A stretch of DNA of 64,000 nt. It comes from Erwinia pyri. GTDB lineage: Bacteria > Pseudomonadota > Gammaproteobacteria > Enterobacterales > Enterobacteriaceae. The position numbers were made by a program, and so were the translations under genes. Below the pieces are notes generated by a model. The model did not search any database. It had not been told where the DNA came from and was given only the letters and a program-made list of their open reading frames with translations. The stretch is from NCBI RefSeq assembly GCF_030758455.1, contig NZ_CP132353.1:3720001-3784000 (forward strand). The letters run 5' to 3'. Of the stretch, positions 46,066 to 58,756 are shown in pieces; the stretch's first letter is position 1, and every line of letters begins with the position of its first letter.

Positions 46066-46081
46066 CTGTATAAATAAACAT
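46066..46081 (+). promoter_or_regulatory. LexA box of polB
   Basis: CTGTATAAATAAACAT fits the LexA consensus CTGT-N8-ACAG at all but the last base, and resembles the E. coli polB operator. It overlaps a possible -10 (TATAAAT), 38 bases before the polB start. Confidence 0.75.
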
Positions 46082-46119
46082 GCTATTATTGCTTATTGAT
46101 TCAGCAAACGGGCTTTCAG

Positions 46120-48480
46120 GTGAACGACGCACGCGCAGGCTTTCTGCTTACCCGCCACTGGCGGGATACCCCTTCCGGTACTGAGGTGGTGCTGTGGCTG
46201 GCAACGGACCAGGGCCCGCAAAGAGTGGTGCTGCCGCCGCAGGAATCGGTGGCGTTTATCCCGCAGGCGTATCAACAGCAGGCTGAAGCGCTGCTGCAAC
46301 AGGAGCGCCAGATTCGTTTTGCGCCGCTGACCCTGAAAGATTTTCGCCAGCGTCCCGTCGTGGGGCTTTATTGCCGTCAATACCGGCAGCTGCTTAAGCT
46401 GGAAAAGCTGCTGCGTGAAAACGGCATCATGGTGTACGAAGCTGATATCCGCCCGCCGGATCGCTTTTTAATGGAGCGGTTTATTACCGCGCCTGTCTGG
46501 TTCAGCGGTCAGAAGGCGGGTAACAGCCTGATTAATACCCGCCTCAAGCCTAACCCTGACTATCGCCCGCCGCTGAAGTGGGTTTCGCTGGACATAGAAA
46601 CGACCCGCCACGGCGAGCTTTACTGCATCGGGCTTGAGGGGTGCGGACAGCGCATCGTCTATATGCTGGGGCCTGAAAACGGCGATGCCAGCAGGCTGGA
46701 TTTTACGCTGGAGTATCTCTCCAGCCGCCCGCAGCTGCTGGAAAAACTCAACGCCTGGTTTGCACAGCACGACCCGGACGTGCTGATTGGCTGGAACGTG
46801 GTGCAGTTTGACCTGCGCGTGTTGCAAAAGCATGCCGATCGTTACGGCGTTCCGCTAAAATTAGGCCGTAATAATGAAGCGCTGGAGTGGCGGGAGCACG
46901 GTTTCAAACCCGGCGTATTTTTCGCTCAGGCCACCGGCAGGCTGATCGTTGACGGCATCGACGCGCTGAAATCCGCCTTCTGGAACTTTGACTCTTTCAG
47001 CCTGGAAGCCGTCTCGCGCGAGCTGCTGGGCGAAGGCAAAGCGATCAATAATCCCTGGGACAGAATGCAGGAGATCGATCAGCGCTTTGCCGAAGACAAG
47101 CCTGCGCTGGCCCACTACAACCTGAAGGATTGCGAGCTGGTTACGCGCATCTTTGAGAAAACGCAGATCATGCCTTTCCTGCTGGAGCGCGCCACGGTGA
47201 ACGGGCTGGCGGTGGATCGTCACGGCGGCTCGGTGGCGGCCTTCAGCCATCTCTATCTTCCCCGTATGCACCGCGCAGGCTTCGTGGCGCCGGGCATGGG
47301 AGAAGTGGCGCCGGAGGCGAGCCCCGGCGGCTACGTGATGGATTCACGGCCTGGCCTGTATGATTCGGTCCTGGTGCTGGATTACAAAAGCCTTTATCCC
47401 GCTATTATTCGCACCTTCCTGATCGATCCCGTCGGCCTGGTGGAAGGTCTGGCGCATCCTGATGAAAAGGATTCCGTTGCCGGCTTCCGCGAAGCGCGCT
47501 TTTCCCGTACCACTCACTGCCTGCCGGAAATGGTAAACCAGATCTGGCAAGGGCGGGAAGCGGCCAAAAAAGAGGGTAACCAGCCCCTCTCGCAGGCGCT
47601 GAAAATCATTATGAATGCCTTTTACGGCGTGCTGGGCACCAGCGCCTGCCGCTTTTTCGATCCCCGGCTGGCTTCCTCTATTACTCTGCGCGGGCACGAG
47701 ATCATGCGGCAAACCCGGGAGCTGGTAGAAGCAGAAGGTTTTGATGTGATTTATGGTGATACCGACTCAACCTTTGTCTGGCTGAAATCCCCACACGATC
47801 ACCAGTCGGCTGCGGCAATTGGTCAGCAGTTAATCACTAAGGTGAATGCCTGGTGGCGTGACCATCTGCAGCAGACGCTTGGGCTGGAAAGCGCACTGGA
47901 GCTGGAGTTTGAAACGCATTTCAGCCGCTTCCTGATGCCGACCATTCGCGGGGCAGAACAGGGCAGCAAAAAGCGCTACGCCGGGATGATCCGGGAAGGG
48001 GAAACGGAGCGAATGGTGTTTAAGGGGCTGGAGACGGTGCGCACCGACTGGACACCGCTGGCGCAGCATTTCCAGCAGGAGCTCTACCGCCGCATATTTA
48101 AGAAACAGCCCTATCAGGATTACATTCTTGAAACCGTGCGGCAGCTGCTGGACGGCGAGCTGGATGACCAGCTGATCTACCGTAAGAGGCTGCGCCGTCC
48201 GCTGGATGACTACCAGCGCAACGTTCCGCCCCACGTGCGCGCGGCCAGAATCGCCGACGAGCAAAATCAGAAGCTGGGCCGCCCTTTGCAGTATCAAAAA
48301 GGCGGGAAAATTCGCTACGTGATGGCAACTTCGGGTCCGGAACCGCTGGAAGCAAGGAGCACCCCGCTCGACTATGATCACTACCTCACAAAGCAGCTTC
48401 AGCCGGTGGCCGAGGGGATACTTCCTTTCCTTGAAGATGACTTTGCTACACTGGTAACAGGTCAGTTGGGGCTTTTTTGA
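46120..48480 (+). CDS. polB: DNA polymerase II
   Basis: SOS-induced family B polymerase with proofreading, used for replication restart and bypass. 786 residues from a GTG giving [20 protein letters not shown]; a TTG eight codons upstream is an alternative. The exonuclease I motif [11 protein letters not shown] has Asp158 and Glu160. Polymerase motifs: [15 protein letters not shown] (A), [14 protein letters not shown] (B) and [11 protein letters not shown] (C). The C-terminus TGQLGLF is the beta-clamp-binding tail. An upstream LexA box indicates SOS control. Confidence 0.97.
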   Translation: MNDARAGFLLTRHWRDTPSGTEVVLWLATDQGPQRVVLPPQESVAFIPQAYQQQAEALLQQERQIRFAPLTLKDFRQRPVVGLYCRQYRQLLKLEKLLRENGIMVYEADIRPPDRFLMERFITAPVWFSGQKAGNSLINTRLKPNPDYRPPLKWVSLDIETTRHGELYCIGLEGCGQRIVYMLGPENGDASRLDFTLEYLSSRPQLLEKLNAWFAQHDPDVLIGWNVVQFDLRVLQKHADRYGVPLKLGRNNEALEWREHGFKPGVFFAQATGRLIVDGIDALKSAFWNFDSFSLEAVSRELLGEGKAINNPWDRMQEIDQRFAEDKPALAHYNLKDCELVTRIFEKTQIMPFLLERATVNGLAVDRHGGSVAAFSHLYLPRMHRAGFVAPGMGEVAPEASPGGYVMDSRPGLYDSVLVLDYKSLYPAIIRTFLIDPVGLVEGLAHPDEKDSVAGFREARFSRTTHCLPEMVNQIWQGREAAKKEGNQPLSQALKIIMNAFYGVLGTSACRFFDPRLASSITLRGHEIMRQTRELVEAEGFDVIYGDTDSTFVWLKSPHDHQSAAAIGQQLITKVNAWWRDHLQQTLGLESALELEFETHFSRFLMPTIRGAEQGSKKRYAGMIREGETERMVFKGLETVRTDWTPLAQHFQQELYRRIFKKQPYQDYILETVRQLLDGELDDQLIYRKRLRRPLDDYQRNVPPHVRAARIADEQNQKLGRPLQYQKGGKIRYVMATSGPEPLEARSTPLDYDHYLTKQLQPVAEGILPFLEDDFATLVTGQLGLF

Positions 48481-48613
48481 CAGGTGACGAACGCGCCACC
48501 TTCCAGTACCATAGCGCCCTTCCTGACCCTCTGAATATTTCTGCCGGGCATTGAATGCCGGGCGGTCGTGCTATTGCCTGCAATAACCTCTAAGAGAATC
48601 GAGCCGAATATCT

Positions 48614-51520
48614 ATGCCTTTTACACTTGGTCAACGCTGGATCAGCGATACGGAAAGCGAATTGGGATTGGGCACTATCGTCGCGGTTGATACGCGTATG
48701 GTGACCGTACTGTTTCCTGCCACCGGCGAAAACCGTCTTTATGCCAGAAATGATTCTCCTATCACCCGCGTGATGTTTAATCCGGGCGATACCATCACCA
48801 GCCATGAAGGCTGGCAGCTTGAAGTTGAAGAAGTCACCACGGAAAATGGCCTGATGACCTACATCGGCACGCGTCTGGATACCCAGGAAACCGGCGTGGT
48901 GATGCGTGAAGTGATGCTCGACAGCAAGCTGGTGTTCAGCAAACCCCAGGATCGCCTGTTCGCCGGTCAGCTCGACCGCATGGATCGCTTTGCCCTGCGC
49001 TTTCGCGCGCGTAAATATCAGAGCGAGCAGTATCGCCTGGCGGTCAGCGGCCTGCGCGGAATGCGTACCAGCCTGATCCCGCACCAGCTGCATATCGCCC
49101 ATGACGTGGGCCGTCGCCATGCGCCACGCGTCTTGCTGGCGGATGAGGTGGGCCTGGGGAAAACCATTGAAGCGGGGATGATCATCCACCAGCAGTTGCT
49201 GGCAGGCCGTGCCGAGCGCGTGCTGATTGTGGTGCCGGAAACGCTGCAGCATCAGTGGCTGGTTGAGATGCTGCGCCGCTTTAACCTGCGCTTCGCGCTG
49301 TTTGACGATGAGCGTTATGCGCAGGCGCAGCTCGACAGCGACAACGCGTTTGAAACCGAACAGCTGGTTATCTGCTCGCTCGACTTCGTGCGCCGCAACA
49401 AGCAGCGCCTGGAGATGCTGGCCGAAGCCGCCTGGGATCTGCTGATCGTCGATGAAGCGCACCACCTGGCGTGGGAAGAGGGCAAGCCGAGCCGTGAATA
49501 TCAGGTAATCGAACAGCTGGCTGAACAGATCCCCGGCGTGCTGCTGCTGACCGCAACGCCAGAGCAGCTGGGTATGGAGAGCCATTTTGCCCGTCTGCGC
49601 CTGCTGGATCCCAACCGCTTTCACGATTTCGCCGCCTTTGTTGAAGAGCAGCAGCATTTTCGTCCCATCGCCGATGCGGTAACCGGCCTGCTGGCGGATA
49701 AAGCGCTGAGCCAGGATGAGCTGAATATGCTCAACGATCTGGTGGGTGAACAGGATATCGAACCGCTGCTGCAAACCGCCAACAGCGATCGCGAAGAGAA
49801 ACTGGAAGCCCGCCAGGAACTGATCAGCATGCTGATGGATCGTCACGGTACCAGCCGCGTGCTGTTCCGTAACACCCGCAACGGCGTGAAGGGCTTCCCG
49901 AAACGCGAACTGCATGAGATCCGCCTGCCGCTCCCTTCGCAATATCAGACCGCGATCAAAGTCTCCGGCATCATGAGCGCGCGGAAAACTGTCGACGAGC
50001 GCGCGCGCGACATGCTCTATCCGGAGCAGATTTATCAGGAATTTGAAGGCGACAGCGGCACCTGGTGGAACTTCGATCCCCGCGTCGAGTGGCTGATGGG
50101 CTTCCTGACCAGTCACCGCGAGCACAAGGTGCTGGTGATCTGCGCCAAAGCCGCTACTGCGCTGCAGTTAGAGCAGGTCCTGCGCGAGCGCGAAGGGATC
50201 CGTGCCGCCGTGTTCCACGAGGGCCTCTCCATTATTGAACGCGACCGCGCGGCAGCCTGGTTTGCCTCCGAAGAGGAAGGCGCACAGGTTCTGCTCTGTT
50301 CGGAAATCGGATCGGAAGGCCGTAACTTCCAGTTCGCTAACCAGATGGTGATGTTCGATCTGCCGTTTAACCCCGACCTGCTGGAGCAGCGTATTGGCCG
50401 TCTTGACCGTATTGGTCAGGCGCACGATATTCAGATCCACGTGCCTTATCTGGAAAAAACCGCGCAGTCCGTGCTGGTGCAGTGGTTCCATGAAGGGCTG
50501 GACGCTTTTGAGCACACCTGCCCTACCGGCCGCGCCATCTATGACAACGTTTACGCTAAGCTGGTGGACTATCTCGCCTCGCCGGAAAACACCGACGGCC
50601 TGGATGAGTTTATTGCCGACTGCCGTAAGCAGCATAACGCGCTGAAAAGCCAGCTTGAGCAGGGGCGCGATCGTCTGCTGGAGCTGAACTCTAACGGCGG
50701 CGAGAAAGCGCAGGCGCTGGCTGAAAAAATTGCCGAGCAGGATAACGACACCGAGCTGGTCAACTTTGCGCTCAACCTGTTCGACATCGTGGGGATCAAT
50801 CAGGAAGATCGCAGCGATAACATGATCGTGCTGACCCCTGGCGATCATATGCTGGTACCGGACTTCCCGGGTTTGCCGGAAGATGGCTGTACCATCACCT
50901 TTGACCGTGGTCAGGCCCTGTCACGCGAAGATGCGCAGTACGTCACCTGGGAACACCCTATCGTGCGTAACGGCCTGGATCTGATCCTCTCCGGCGATAC
51001 CGGCAGCTGCGCCCTCTCCCTGTTGAAGAACAAGGCACTGCCGGTGGGCACGCTGCTGGTGGAGCTGATTTATGTGGTTGAGGCGCAGGCGCCGAAACAT
51101 CTGCAGCTCACCCGCTTCCTGCCGCCTACGCCAGTCAGAATGCTGGTGGACCGTAAAGGCACCAACCTGGCCGGCAAGGTGGAGTTTGAAAGCTTTAACC
51201 GCCAGCTTAATGCGGTAAACCGCCACACCGGCAGCAAACTGGTCAACGCTGTTCAGCAGGATGTCCACGAGATCCTGCAGCTGGCTGAAGAAGAGGCCGC
51301 AGCCCTGGCTCGTGAGCTGATTGACGCGGCCCGTCAGGAAGCGGATGAAAAGCTGAGCGCGGAACTCTCGCGTCTGGATGCTCTTAGCGCCGTCAACCCG
51401 AACATCCGTCAGGATGAAATCGAGGCGCTGGAGAGTAACCGAGAGCAGGTTCTGTCGGCGCTGAACGAAGCGGGCTGGCGTCTTGACGCGCTGCGCCTGA
51501 TTGTCGTGACGCATCAGTAA
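48614..51520 (+). CDS. rapA: RNA polymerase-associated ATPase RapA
   Basis: Swi2/Snf2-family ATPase (HepA) that recycles RNA polymerase. 968 residues, E. coli length. Tudor-like N-terminal domains include [23 protein letters not shown]; helicase motifs are [13 protein letters not shown] (I), [15 protein letters not shown] (II), [11 protein letters not shown] (III) and, in lobe 2, [13 protein letters not shown] and [13 protein letters not shown] 511-codon antisense frame covers its first half but looks like a shadow. Confidence 0.97.
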   Translation: MPFTLGQRWISDTESELGLGTIVAVDTRMVTVLFPATGENRLYARNDSPITRVMFNPGDTITSHEGWQLEVEEVTTENGLMTYIGTRLDTQETGVVMREVMLDSKLVFSKPQDRLFAGQLDRMDRFALRFRARKYQSEQYRLAVSGLRGMRTSLIPHQLHIAHDVGRRHAPRVLLADEVGLGKTIEAGMIIHQQLLAGRAERVLIVVPETLQHQWLVEMLRRFNLRFALFDDERYAQAQLDSDNAFETEQLVICSLDFVRRNKQRLEMLAEAAWDLLIVDEAHHLAWEEGKPSREYQVIEQLAEQIPGVLLLTATPEQLGMESHFARLRLLDPNRFHDFAAFVEEQQHFRPIADAVTGLLADKALSQDELNMLNDLVGEQDIEPLLQTANSDREEKLEARQELISMLMDRHGTSRVLFRNTRNGVKGFPKRELHEIRLPLPSQYQTAIKVSGIMSARKTVDERARDMLYPEQIYQEFEGDSGTWWNFDPRVEWLMGFLTSHREHKVLVICAKAATALQLEQVLREREGIRAAVFHEGLSIIERDRAAAWFASEEEGAQVLLCSEIGSEGRNFQFANQMVMFDLPFNPDLLEQRIGRLDRIGQAHDIQIHVPYLEKTAQSVLVQWFHEGLDAFEHTCPTGRAIYDNVYAKLVDYLASPENTDGLDEFIADCRKQHNALKSQLEQGRDRLLELNSNGGEKAQALAEKIAEQDNDTELVNFALNLFDIVGINQEDRSDNMIVLTPGDHMLVPDFPGLPEDGCTITFDRGQALSREDAQYVTWEHPIVRNGLDLILSGDTGSCALSLLKNKALPVGTLLVELIYVVEAQAPKHLQLTRFLPPTPVRMLVDRKGTNLAGKVEFESFNRQLNAVNRHTGSKLVNAVQQDVHEILQLAEEEAAALARELIDAARQEADEKLSAELSRLDALSAVNPNIRQDEIEALESNREQVLSALNEAGWRLDALRLIVVTHQ

Positions 51521-51528
51521 CCCACAAG

Positions 51529-51548
51529 GGGGCGGTTTACGCCGCCCC
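51529..51548 (+). other. Hairpin between rapA and rluA
   Basis: GGGGCGG and CCGCCCC form a 7-bp GC stem with a 6-base loop, 8 bases past the rapA stop. It is followed by GGATAAAACAAG rather than a U-tract, so it may be a weak terminator or processing site ahead of rluA. Confidence 0.4.
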
Positions 51549-51560
51549 GGATAAAACAAG

Positions 51561-52217
51561 ATGATGGAACCCTACAACCCTCCGCAGGAACCCTGGCTGC
51601 ATATCCTCTATCAGGATGCGCATATTATGGTGGTGAACAAGCCCAGCGGCCTGCTCTCCGTGCCTGGTCGTCTTGCCGAGTATAAAGACAGCGTGATGAC
51701 GCGGATTCAGCGCGATTTTCCGGCCGCGGAGTGCGTGCATCGTCTGGATATGGCTACCAGCGGTGTAATCGTGGTGGCCATGACCAAAGCGGCGGAGCGT
51801 GAACTCAAGCGCCAGTTTCGCGATCGTGAACCGCAGAAAACCTATGTCGCCAGAGTATTCGGGCATCCCGGACAGGAGAAAGGGCTGGTCGATCTGCCGC
51901 TGATTTGTGACTGGCCGAACCGGCCTAAGCAGAAAGTCTGTTTTGAAACGGGAAAAGCGGCGCAAACGGAGTATGAAGTGCTGGAGTATGCGGCAGATAA
52001 TAGCGCTCGCGTACGGTTAAAGCCGATTACCGGGCGCTCTCATCAGCTCCGGGTTCATATGCTGGCGCTGGGGCATCCCATCCTTGGCGATAATTTTTAT
52101 GCCCATGATGAAGCCAGGGCGATGGCGCCTCGCCTGCAGCTGCATGCGGAAAGGTTAAGCCTCACCCACCCGCAGTACAAGACGCCTGTTACCTTTTACC
52201 AGCCAGCCGATTTTTGA
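51561..52217 (+). CDS. rluA: Pseudouridine synthase RluA (23S rRNA U746 / tRNA U32)
   Basis: Dual-specificity pseudouridine synthase for 23S rRNA position 746 and several tRNAs at position 32. 218 residues. The catalytic Asp63 is in VHRLDMATSG; NKPSGLLSVPGR and LKPITGRSHQLRVHMLALGHPILGD complete the family pattern. 40 bases after rapA. Start may be the first or second ATG (MMEPYN). Confidence 0.96.
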   Translation: MMEPYNPPQEPWLHILYQDAHIMVVNKPSGLLSVPGRLAEYKDSVMTRIQRDFPAAECVHRLDMATSGVIVVAMTKAAERELKRQFRDREPQKTYVARVFGHPGQEKGLVDLPLICDWPNRPKQKVCFETGKAAQTEYEVLEYAADNSARVRLKPITGRSHQLRVHMLALGHPILGDNFYAHDEARAMAPRLQLHAERLSLTHPQYKTPVTFYQPADF

Positions 52218-52232
52218 TCTCAACGCGCGGGA

Positions 52233-53060
52233 TTATTTAAACCCTTTCTCGCGCTTGATCAGATCGTAAGCGGCCTGGATCTCCTGCGCTTTCTGCTTCG
52301 CCATCTCCATCATTTGCGGTGGTAAGCCCTTCGCCACCAGCTTATCCGGATGATGCTCGCTCATCAGCTTGCGGTAGGCACGCTTGATGGTGGTGCCATC
52401 ATCGCTGCTTTTCACGCCCAGCACGCTACAGGCATCTTCCAGCGTCGGCCCACGCCGCGCCTGGCCAAAACCGCCCTGCGAGCCTGCGCCGCCCTGATAG
52501 TGCCCACCGCCGCCAAACTGCTGGCCGCTTTCCATCATGCGCAGGAACTGATCGAACTGCGTCTGCGAAATGCCCAGCTCCTCGGCAATCACAAACAGCA
52601 CTTTTCTCTCATTAGGATGCAGTGAGCCATCCGCGAACGCTGCCTGAATCTGGATCTCCAGAAACATTCTGATCAGATCAAAACGGCCAAAGCAGGCGCT
52701 GCGCAGCTCTTGCAGTTTGCTGCGAAGAGGATAGTCGCCCTCTTTTCCTTCGCGAAATGCGCGCTGTGCCGAGTTTCTGGCTTCGCCATGCAGCTGCATG
52801 CGATCCATTAACAGAGACGCCATTTGAATATCCGCATCGGTCACACGCCCTTTTGACTTGGTCAAATGGCCCATTACCTGAAACGTAGTGCGGAAAAACA
52901 GCGTCTGTCGGGTTTGCTGATTCGCAAAATAGCCCTGTCCCTGAACCGCTCGCGCTTTATCAATCAGGTGGCCGATCAACAGGCCAAACGCTAACCCCCA
53001 AAACCCGGTGCCGCTCAATAATCCAAGCACAAGGCCAATTACTTTACCCCAATAGCGCAT
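52233..53060 (-). CDS. djlA: DnaJ-like membrane co-chaperone DjlA
   Basis: Membrane-anchored J-protein that stimulates DnaK and influences the Rcs envelope stress response. 275 residues. N-terminal membrane segment ([27 protein letters not shown], about 8-34); a TerB-like helical domain (about 55-175, [24 protein letters not shown]); a Gly/Gln-rich linker near 178-205; and a C-terminal J domain with H237-P-D239. Divergent from lptD across 182 bases. Confidence 0.96.
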   Translation of the reverse strand: MRYWGKVIGLVLGLLSGTGFWGLAFGLLIGHLIDKARAVQGQGYFANQQTRQTLFFRTTFQVMGHLTKSKGRVTDADIQMASLLMDRMQLHGEARNSAQRAFREGKEGDYPLRSKLQELRSACFGRFDLIRMFLEIQIQAAFADGSLHPNERKVLFVIAEELGISQTQFDQFLRMMESGQQFGGGGHYQGGAGSQGGFGQARRGPTLEDACSVLGVKSSDDGTTIKRAYRKLMSEHHPDKLVAKGLPPQMMEMAKQKAQEIQAAYDLIKREKGFK

Positions 53061-53242
53061 ATACTCCTCAATTCGCCATGCTGAAGGCCAGAAATTGCAT
53101 TATCATACCTGTCATTCATCCCAGAGCCTAACGCCCAGCTACCAAACCCAGGGATTAACACTAGCGCAACGCAGTTGAGTACGTTAGTCTCTGACCGTTT
53201 GTCGGCATGATGCCAGTTATCACGGAATTTTCGATACCGCGT

Positions 53243-55606
53243 ATGAAAAAACGACTACCTACTTTGCTGGCCACGCTTATCGGTTCAGCGCTCTACAGCC
53301 AGCAGGGTCTGGCCGACGACCTTGCATCACAATGTATGCTGGGTGTGCCAAGCTATACACGTCCTCTGGTTCAGGGAAAAAATACCAATGACCTGCCGGT
53401 AACGATTAACGCGGATAAAGCCAAAGGCAACTACCCGGATAACGCCGTTTTTTCAGGCAATGTCGATATCCAGCAGGGTAACAGCCGCATGCTCGCGGAC
53501 GAAGTACAGCTGCACCAGAAACAGCAGCCCGGTCAGCCGGCGCCGGTGCGCACCGTCGACGCGTTGGGTAATGTGCACTATGACGACAATCAGGTCATCC
53601 TGAAAGGTCCGAAAGCCTGGTCAAACCTCAACACCAAAGACACCAACGTCTGGAATGGTGAGTATCAGATGGTTGGCCGTCAGGGCCGGGGTAGCGGCGA
53701 TCAGATGAAGCTGCGCGGTCAGAACCGCTATACCATTCTGGAAAACGGCACCTTTACTTCCTGTCTGCCTGGCGACAACAGCTGGAGCGTGGCGGGGACG
53801 GAAGTTATCGAAGACCGCGAGGAGCAGGTAGCGGAAATCTGGAACGCCCGCTTTAAAATTGGCTCGGTTCCGGTGCTCTACAGCCCCTATCTTCAGCTGC
53901 CTATCGGTGACCGCCGCCGCTCAGGCTTCCTGATCCCGAACGCAAAATATGGCAGCTCCAACGGCTTTGAATTCATTCTGCCCTATTACTGGAACATCGC
54001 GCCGCAGGCAGATGCCACCATCACGCCGCACTATATGAGCAAGCGCGGCACGCAGTTGCAGAATGAATTCCGTTACCTGACTCAGGCTGGAGCTGGCCTG
54101 ATGGAGCTGGATTACCTGCCGAGTGACGATCAGTATGAGAAAGATGCCACTTCGCGCAATATCAAAGATGGCGATGACTCCAAGCGCTGGTTGTTCTACT
54201 GGAAGCATGCCGGTGTCTATGACAAAAACTGGCGCTTCAACGTCGACTATACCAAAGTCAGCGATCCGTACTACTTCACGGATCTCGACTCCACTTACGG
54301 TAACTCCACCGACGGCTACGTGACGCAAAAATTCAGCGTCGGCTACGCCGAGAAAAACTGGGACGCCACGCTCTCCACCAAACAGTTCCAGATCTTCTCT
54401 ACTAATGCGTCCCGCGATGTCTATCGTGCAGAGCCGCAGTTTGACTTTAACTATTACCAGAACGACGTTGGTCCGTTCGATACGCATCTTTATGCGCAGG
54501 CGGTCAAGTTCACCAACGTTAATGAAGCGCTGCCGGATGCAACCCGTTTGCACCTGGAGCCAACTATCAACCTGCCGATGTCCAACGGCTGGGGAAGCCT
54601 GAATACCGAAGCGAAACTGCTGGCTACGCATTATCAGCAGGATGATATCGAGTATTACAACAGCCTGAGTGCCAACCAGGACAATCAGCTGAAAAGCAGC
54701 GTGAACCGCGTGATGCCGCAGTTCAAAGTTGATGGCAAGATGGTCTTTGACCGCGATATGGACTGGTCTCAAGGCTACACGCAGACGCTGGAACCGCGTA
54801 TGCAGTACCTTTATCTCCCGTACCGGGACCAGAGCGATATCCGCGCCTACGACTCCACGCTTCTACAAAGTGACTATACCGGCCTGTTCCGCGACCGCAC
54901 CTACAGCGGTCTGGATCGCATCGCTTCCGCTAACCAGCTGACCAGCGGCGTCACCACGCGAATTTTTGATAACGATCTGGTTGAACGTTTTAATGCTTCC
55001 GTAGGTCAAATCTACTCGTTTACTCCGTCACGTACCGGTCTGGACAGTGCGGACAGTGACGATCGGGGTAGCCTGGTATGGGCTGGTGATACCTATTACC
55101 GGATCAGCGACCGTTGGAGCACCCGCGGTGGCATTCAGTATGACACCCGCCTTGATAACATTTCGCAAGGCAACGCCGTACTGGAATATCGCCGTGATGC
55201 CGACCGTATGGTGCAGTTGAACTACCGCTACACCAGCCCGGAATATATTGAGCAGACGCTGACCCGTATCAGAAACCCGGGTTATCAGGATGGTATTTCT
55301 CAGGTGGGCGCAACGGCAAGCTGGCCGATTGCGGATGCCTGGTCAGTGGTGGGCGCCTGGTATTACGATACCAAAGCAAAACAGGCTGCCGATCAGCTGC
55401 TGGGCGTGCAGTACAGTTCCTGCTGCTACGCAATCCGGTTGGGATACGAGCGTAAAATCACCAGTTGGGATACCGACAATCTTAACAGTAAGTATGACAA
55501 CAAAATCTCGTTCAACATTGAGCTACGTGGCCTGAGTCCGTCTTATAGCCTCGGCACCGGTCAAATGCTGCGTCAGGGCATACTGCCTTATCAGCGCTCT
55601 TTCTGA
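53243..55606 (+). CDS. lptD: LPS-assembly outer-membrane protein LptD
   Basis: Outer-membrane barrel that, with LptE, inserts LPS into the outer leaflet. 787 residues from [24 protein letters not shown], a signal peptide cut near residue 24; a frame start 12 codons upstream is not favoured. The periplasmic OstA-like domain contains [21 protein letters not shown]. The four conserved Cys are visible in [16 protein letters not shown] and the [10 protein letters not shown] pair, as needed for the interdomain disulfides. First gene of lptD-surA-pdxA-rsmA-apaG-apaH. Confidence 0.97.
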   Translation: MKKRLPTLLATLIGSALYSQQGLADDLASQCMLGVPSYTRPLVQGKNTNDLPVTINADKAKGNYPDNAVFSGNVDIQQGNSRMLADEVQLHQKQQPGQPAPVRTVDALGNVHYDDNQVILKGPKAWSNLNTKDTNVWNGEYQMVGRQGRGSGDQMKLRGQNRYTILENGTFTSCLPGDNSWSVAGTEVIEDREEQVAEIWNARFKIGSVPVLYSPYLQLPIGDRRRSGFLIPNAKYGSSNGFEFILPYYWNIAPQADATITPHYMSKRGTQLQNEFRYLTQAGAGLMELDYLPSDDQYEKDATSRNIKDGDDSKRWLFYWKHAGVYDKNWRFNVDYTKVSDPYYFTDLDSTYGNSTDGYVTQKFSVGYAEKNWDATLSTKQFQIFSTNASRDVYRAEPQFDFNYYQNDVGPFDTHLYAQAVKFTNVNEALPDATRLHLEPTINLPMSNGWGSLNTEAKLLATHYQQDDIEYYNSLSANQDNQLKSSVNRVMPQFKVDGKMVFDRDMDWSQGYTQTLEPRMQYLYLPYRDQSDIRAYDSTLLQSDYTGLFRDRTYSGLDRIASANQLTSGVTTRIFDNDLVERFNASVGQIYSFTPSRTGLDSADSDDRGSLVWAGDTYYRISDRWSTRGGIQYDTRLDNISQGNAVLEYRRDADRMVQLNYRYTSPEYIEQTLTRIRNPGYQDGISQVGATASWPIADAWSVVGAWYYDTKAKQAADQLLGVQYSSCCYAIRLGYERKITSWDTDNLNSKYDNKISFNIELRGLSPSYSLGTGQMLRQGILPYQRSF

Positions 55607-55660
55607 TGTTGTGATTATTACTATGCAAACCCGCAGTGCGGATAGAAGAATGGAAAAAGT

Positions 55661-56956
55661 ATGATGAACTGGAGAATGCTGATCCTCGGTGCAGCGCTGA
55701 CAGCCAGCACCGCGTTTGCAGCACCGCAAGTTGTTGATAAAGTTGCCGCCGTAGTCAATAACGGCGTGGTTTTAGAGAGTGATGTAGAGAGCATGATGCG
55801 CTCGGTGAAAAGCCAGGCACAGCAGGCTGGTCAGCAGCTTCCCGATGACAAAACGCTGCGTCATCAGATTGTTGAGCGTCTGGTTATGGATAACATTCTG
55901 CTGCAGATGGGGAAACAGGCCGGGATCCAGATTTCGGATGCGCAGGTCGATCAGGCGATTCAGAATATCGCTGCGCAAAATAAGATGTCCACGGATCAGC
56001 TGCGTAGCCGCCTGGCTTACGACGGCATGAACTACGGCACCTACCGTGAGCAGATCCGCAAAGAGATGACGCTGTCAGAAGTGCGTAACAATGAAGTGCG
56101 TCGTCGCGTCACTATCCTGCCACAGGAAGTGGATTCTCTCTCCAAACAGGTTGCTTCACAGAACAACGCCAGCACCGAGTTAAACCTCAGCCACATTCTT
56201 CTGCCGCTGCCGGAAAACCCAACTCAGCAGCAGGTTGATGATCAGGAAACGCTGGCGAAGCAGTTAGTCAGCGAAAGCAAAAACGGCGCGGACTTTGGTA
56301 AGCTGGCGATCACCTACTCTGCCGATCCGCAGGCGCTGAAAGGCGGCAATATGGGCTGGGGCCGTATTCAGGAGCTGCCGTCACTGTTTGCTCAGGCGCT
56401 GGTGACTGCGAAAAAAGGCGATATCATCGGCCCGATCCGTTCCGGCGTTGGTTTCCATATCCTCAAGGTGAACGATGTCCGTGGCGACAGCCAGAACATC
56501 TCCGTTACCGAGGTACATGCCCGCCATATTCTGCTGAAGCCCTCTCCGGTCATGACCGACGAGCAGGCGCGTCAGAAGCTGGAGCAGGTATCTGCGGATA
56601 TCAACAGCGGCAAAACTACCTTTGCTGAAGCCGCTAAGCAGCTTTCCCAGGATCCTGGCTCTGCCAATCAGGGTGGCGACTTAGGCTGGAGCTCACCGGA
56701 GATGTACGACCCGGCGTTCCGTGATGCACTGATGAAGCTGAAAAAAGGGCAGATGAGCACGCCAGTGCACTCTTCCTTTGGCTGGCATCTGATCCAGCTG
56801 CTGGATACCCGTCAGGTGGATAAAACTGATGCGGCCCAGAAAGAGCGCGCATACCGCCTGCTGTTCAACCGTAAGTTTGCGGAAGAAGCACAGACCTGGA
56901 TGCAGGAGCAGCGTGCTGCCGCCTACGTAAAAATTCTGGATCCTAATGCTCAGTAA
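55661..56956 (+). CDS. surA: Periplasmic chaperone and peptidyl-prolyl isomerase SurA
   Basis: Chaperone for outer-membrane proteins, including LptD. 431 residues. Signal peptide [20 protein letters not shown], then the N-terminal chaperone domain ([23 protein letters not shown]). Two parvulin domains begin near [14 protein letters not shown] and [16 protein letters not shown], each with its GGDLGW or GGNMGW segment. The start may be either of two adjacent ATGs. Overlaps pdxA by 11 bases. Confidence 0.97.
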   Translation: MMNWRMLILGAALTASTAFAAPQVVDKVAAVVNNGVVLESDVESMMRSVKSQAQQAGQQLPDDKTLRHQIVERLVMDNILLQMGKQAGIQISDAQVDQAIQNIAAQNKMSTDQLRSRLAYDGMNYGTYREQIRKEMTLSEVRNNEVRRRVTILPQEVDSLSKQVASQNNASTELNLSHILLPLPENPTQQQVDDQETLAKQLVSESKNGADFGKLAITYSADPQALKGGNMGWGRIQELPSLFAQALVTAKKGDIIGPIRSGVGFHILKVNDVRGDSQNISVTEVHARHILLKPSPVMTDEQARQKLEQVSADINSGKTTFAEAAKQLSQDPGSANQGGDLGWSSPEMYDPAFRDALMKLKKGQMSTPVHSSFGWHLIQLLDTRQVDKTDAAQKERAYRLLFNRKFAEEAQTWMQEQRAAAYVKILDPNAQ

Positions 56957-57938
56957 CGTACGCGTTGCGATCACGCCCGGCGAACCCGCCGGGATTGGTC
57001 CTGATGTAACCCTTCAACTGGCCCAGCGCGACTGGCCAGTTGAACTGGTCGTGTGTGCCGATCCAGCTTTGCTGCGCGAGCGTGCGGCAAAGCTGGGTTT
57101 ACCCCTGACGTTAAGAGAGTACCAGCCCGGTATTGCCGCCCAGCCGCAAAAAGCGGGCACGCTGACCGTGCTCCCTGTCTCCACGCCTCAGCCGGTAAAA
57201 GCGGGCGAGCTCTGCGTGGCTAACAGCCACTACGTGCTGGAAACCTTGAGCCGCGCCTGCGATGGCTGCCTGAACGGCGAATTCGCCGCGTTGATCACCG
57301 GCCCGGTGCACAAAGGCGTGATTAACGATGCGGGCATCCCTTTCAGTGGCCACACAGAGTTCTTTGCCGACCGTTCGCAGTGCGAACGCGTGGTGATGAT
57401 GCTGGCAACGGAAGAGCTGCGCGTTGCGCTGGCAACCACCCATTTACCGCTGAAAGCCGTTTCAGACGCCATTACCCGTGAAAGCCTGCATGAAGTTATC
57501 GCTATCCTGCATGCCGATTTGCAAAGCAAGTTCGGCCTGGCTTCCCCGCACATTTTTGTCTGCGGCCTGAACCCACACGCGGGAGAAGGCGGCCATATGG
57601 GGCGGGAAGAGATCGATGTGATTATCCCCGCACTGAACGAGCTGCGTCAGCAGGGTATGCAGCTGACCGGCCCGCTGCCGGCAGATACGCTGTTCCAGCC
57701 AAAATATTTGCAGCATGCCGATGCCGTCCTGGCGATGTATCATGACCAGGGGCTTCCGGTGCTAAAATACCAGGGATTCGGGCGCGCGGTGAATATCACC
57801 CTCGGCCTGCCCTTTATCCGCACGTCCGTTGACCACGGCACCGCCCTTGAGCTGGCAGGCCAGGGCAACGCCGATGCGGGCAGCTTTATTACGGCGCTTA
57901 ACCTCGCCATCACCATGATCAAGAGCAGTAATGAATAA
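56946..57938 (+). CDS. pdxA: 4-hydroxythreonine-4-phosphate dehydrogenase
   Basis: NAD-dependent enzyme of the DXP-dependent pyridoxal phosphate pathway. 330 residues. Signatures: [14 protein letters not shown] at the N-terminus, [39 protein letters not shown] and [37 protein letters not shown]. The metal-binding His residues are in these segments. Overlaps both surA and rsmA. Confidence 0.97.
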   Translation: MLSNVRVAITPGEPAGIGPDVTLQLAQRDWPVELVVCADPALLRERAAKLGLPLTLREYQPGIAAQPQKAGTLTVLPVSTPQPVKAGELCVANSHYVLETLSRACDGCLNGEFAALITGPVHKGVINDAGIPFSGHTEFFADRSQCERVVMMLATEELRVALATTHLPLKAVSDAITRESLHEVIAILHADLQSKFGLASPHIFVCGLNPHAGEGGHMGREEIDVIIPALNELRQQGMQLTGPLPADTLFQPKYLQHADAVLAMYHDQGLPVLKYQGFGRAVNITLGLPFIRTSVDHGTALELAGQGNADAGSFITALNLAITMIKSSNE

Positions 57939-58752
57939 TCGCGTCCATCAGGGCCATTTCGCCCGCAAACGTTTCGGCCAGAACTTCCTTAACGACCAGT
58001 ACATTATCGACAGCATCGTTTCCGCTATTCATCCGCAAAAAGGCGAGGCGATCGTGGAAATCGGTCCCGGTCTGGGCGCGTTAACCGAACCGGTTGGCGA
58101 GCGTCTGGATGCCATGACGGTTATCGAACTTGACCGTGATTTAGCGGCGCGCCTGCAAACCCATCCATTTTTAGGTCCCAAGCTGACGATTTTTCAGCAG
58201 GATGCCATGGCCTTCGACTTCGCGGAGTATGCCCGCGAAAAAGGCCAGTCGTTGCGCGTGTTTGGCAACCTGCCCTACAATATCTCCACCCCCTTGATGT
58301 TCCACCTTTTCAGCTATACTAATGCGATCAAAGATATGCATTTTATGCTGCAAAAAGAGGTGGTAAACCGGCTGGTAGCCGGGCCGGGCAGCAAAGCCTA
58401 TGGCCGTCTGACGGTGATGGCGCAGTACTACTGTCAGGTTATCCCAGTCCTTGAAGTGCCGCCGGAATCCTTTACGCCAGCGCCTAAAGTGGAGTCTGCC
58501 GTGGTGCGCTTAATGCCCCATGCGAAGATTGCTAACCCGGTGCAGGATATGCGCCTGCTGAGCAGAATTACCACCGAGGCCTTTGGCAAACGTCGTAAAA
58601 CGCTGCGTAACAGCCTGGGGCATCTCTTCTCTGCCGAAGCGCTGGCGGAGATGAATATCGACGCAACGCTGCGTGCGGAAAATATCTCCGTGGCGCAATA
58701 TTGTCAGCTCGCTAACTGGCTGTCTGCGCATCCTCAGCCGCAGGAGAATTAA
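57931..58752 (+). CDS. rsmA: 16S rRNA (A1518/A1519-N6)-dimethyltransferase RsmA
   Basis: KsgA; dimethylates two adjacent adenines in the 3' hairpin of 16S rRNA during 30S maturation. 273 residues. N-terminus [25 protein letters not shown] motif [13 protein letters not shown]; catalytic motif NLPYNIST; C-terminal [17 protein letters not shown]. Overlaps the pdxA end by 8 bases and is followed after 4 bases by apaG. Confidence 0.97.
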   Translation: MNNRVHQGHFARKRFGQNFLNDQYIIDSIVSAIHPQKGEAIVEIGPGLGALTEPVGERLDAMTVIELDRDLAARLQTHPFLGPKLTIFQQDAMAFDFAEYAREKGQSLRVFGNLPYNISTPLMFHLFSYTNAIKDMHFMLQKEVVNRLVAGPGSKAYGRLTVMAQYYCQVIPVLEVPPESFTPAPKVESAVVRLMPHAKIANPVQDMRLLSRITTEAFGKRRKTLRNSLGHLFSAEALAEMNIDATLRAENISVAQYCQLANWLSAHPQPQEN

Positions 58753-58756
58753 CACA

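Noticed and set aside
48590..50125. 511-codon minus-strand open frame opposite the first half of rapA
   Set aside because: It lies fully opposite a strongly conserved gene, its composition follows the reverse complement of rapA codons, and it shows no domain or ribosome site. Long antisense frames are common in GC-rich genes.
53100..53242. Sigma-E promoter for lptD
   Set aside because: Known for E. coli lptD, but no convincing GGAACTT with a correctly spaced -10 could be found by eye here.
53921..54772. 283-codon minus-strand frame inside lptD
   Set aside because: Opposite the conserved barrel of LptD; no independent evidence.
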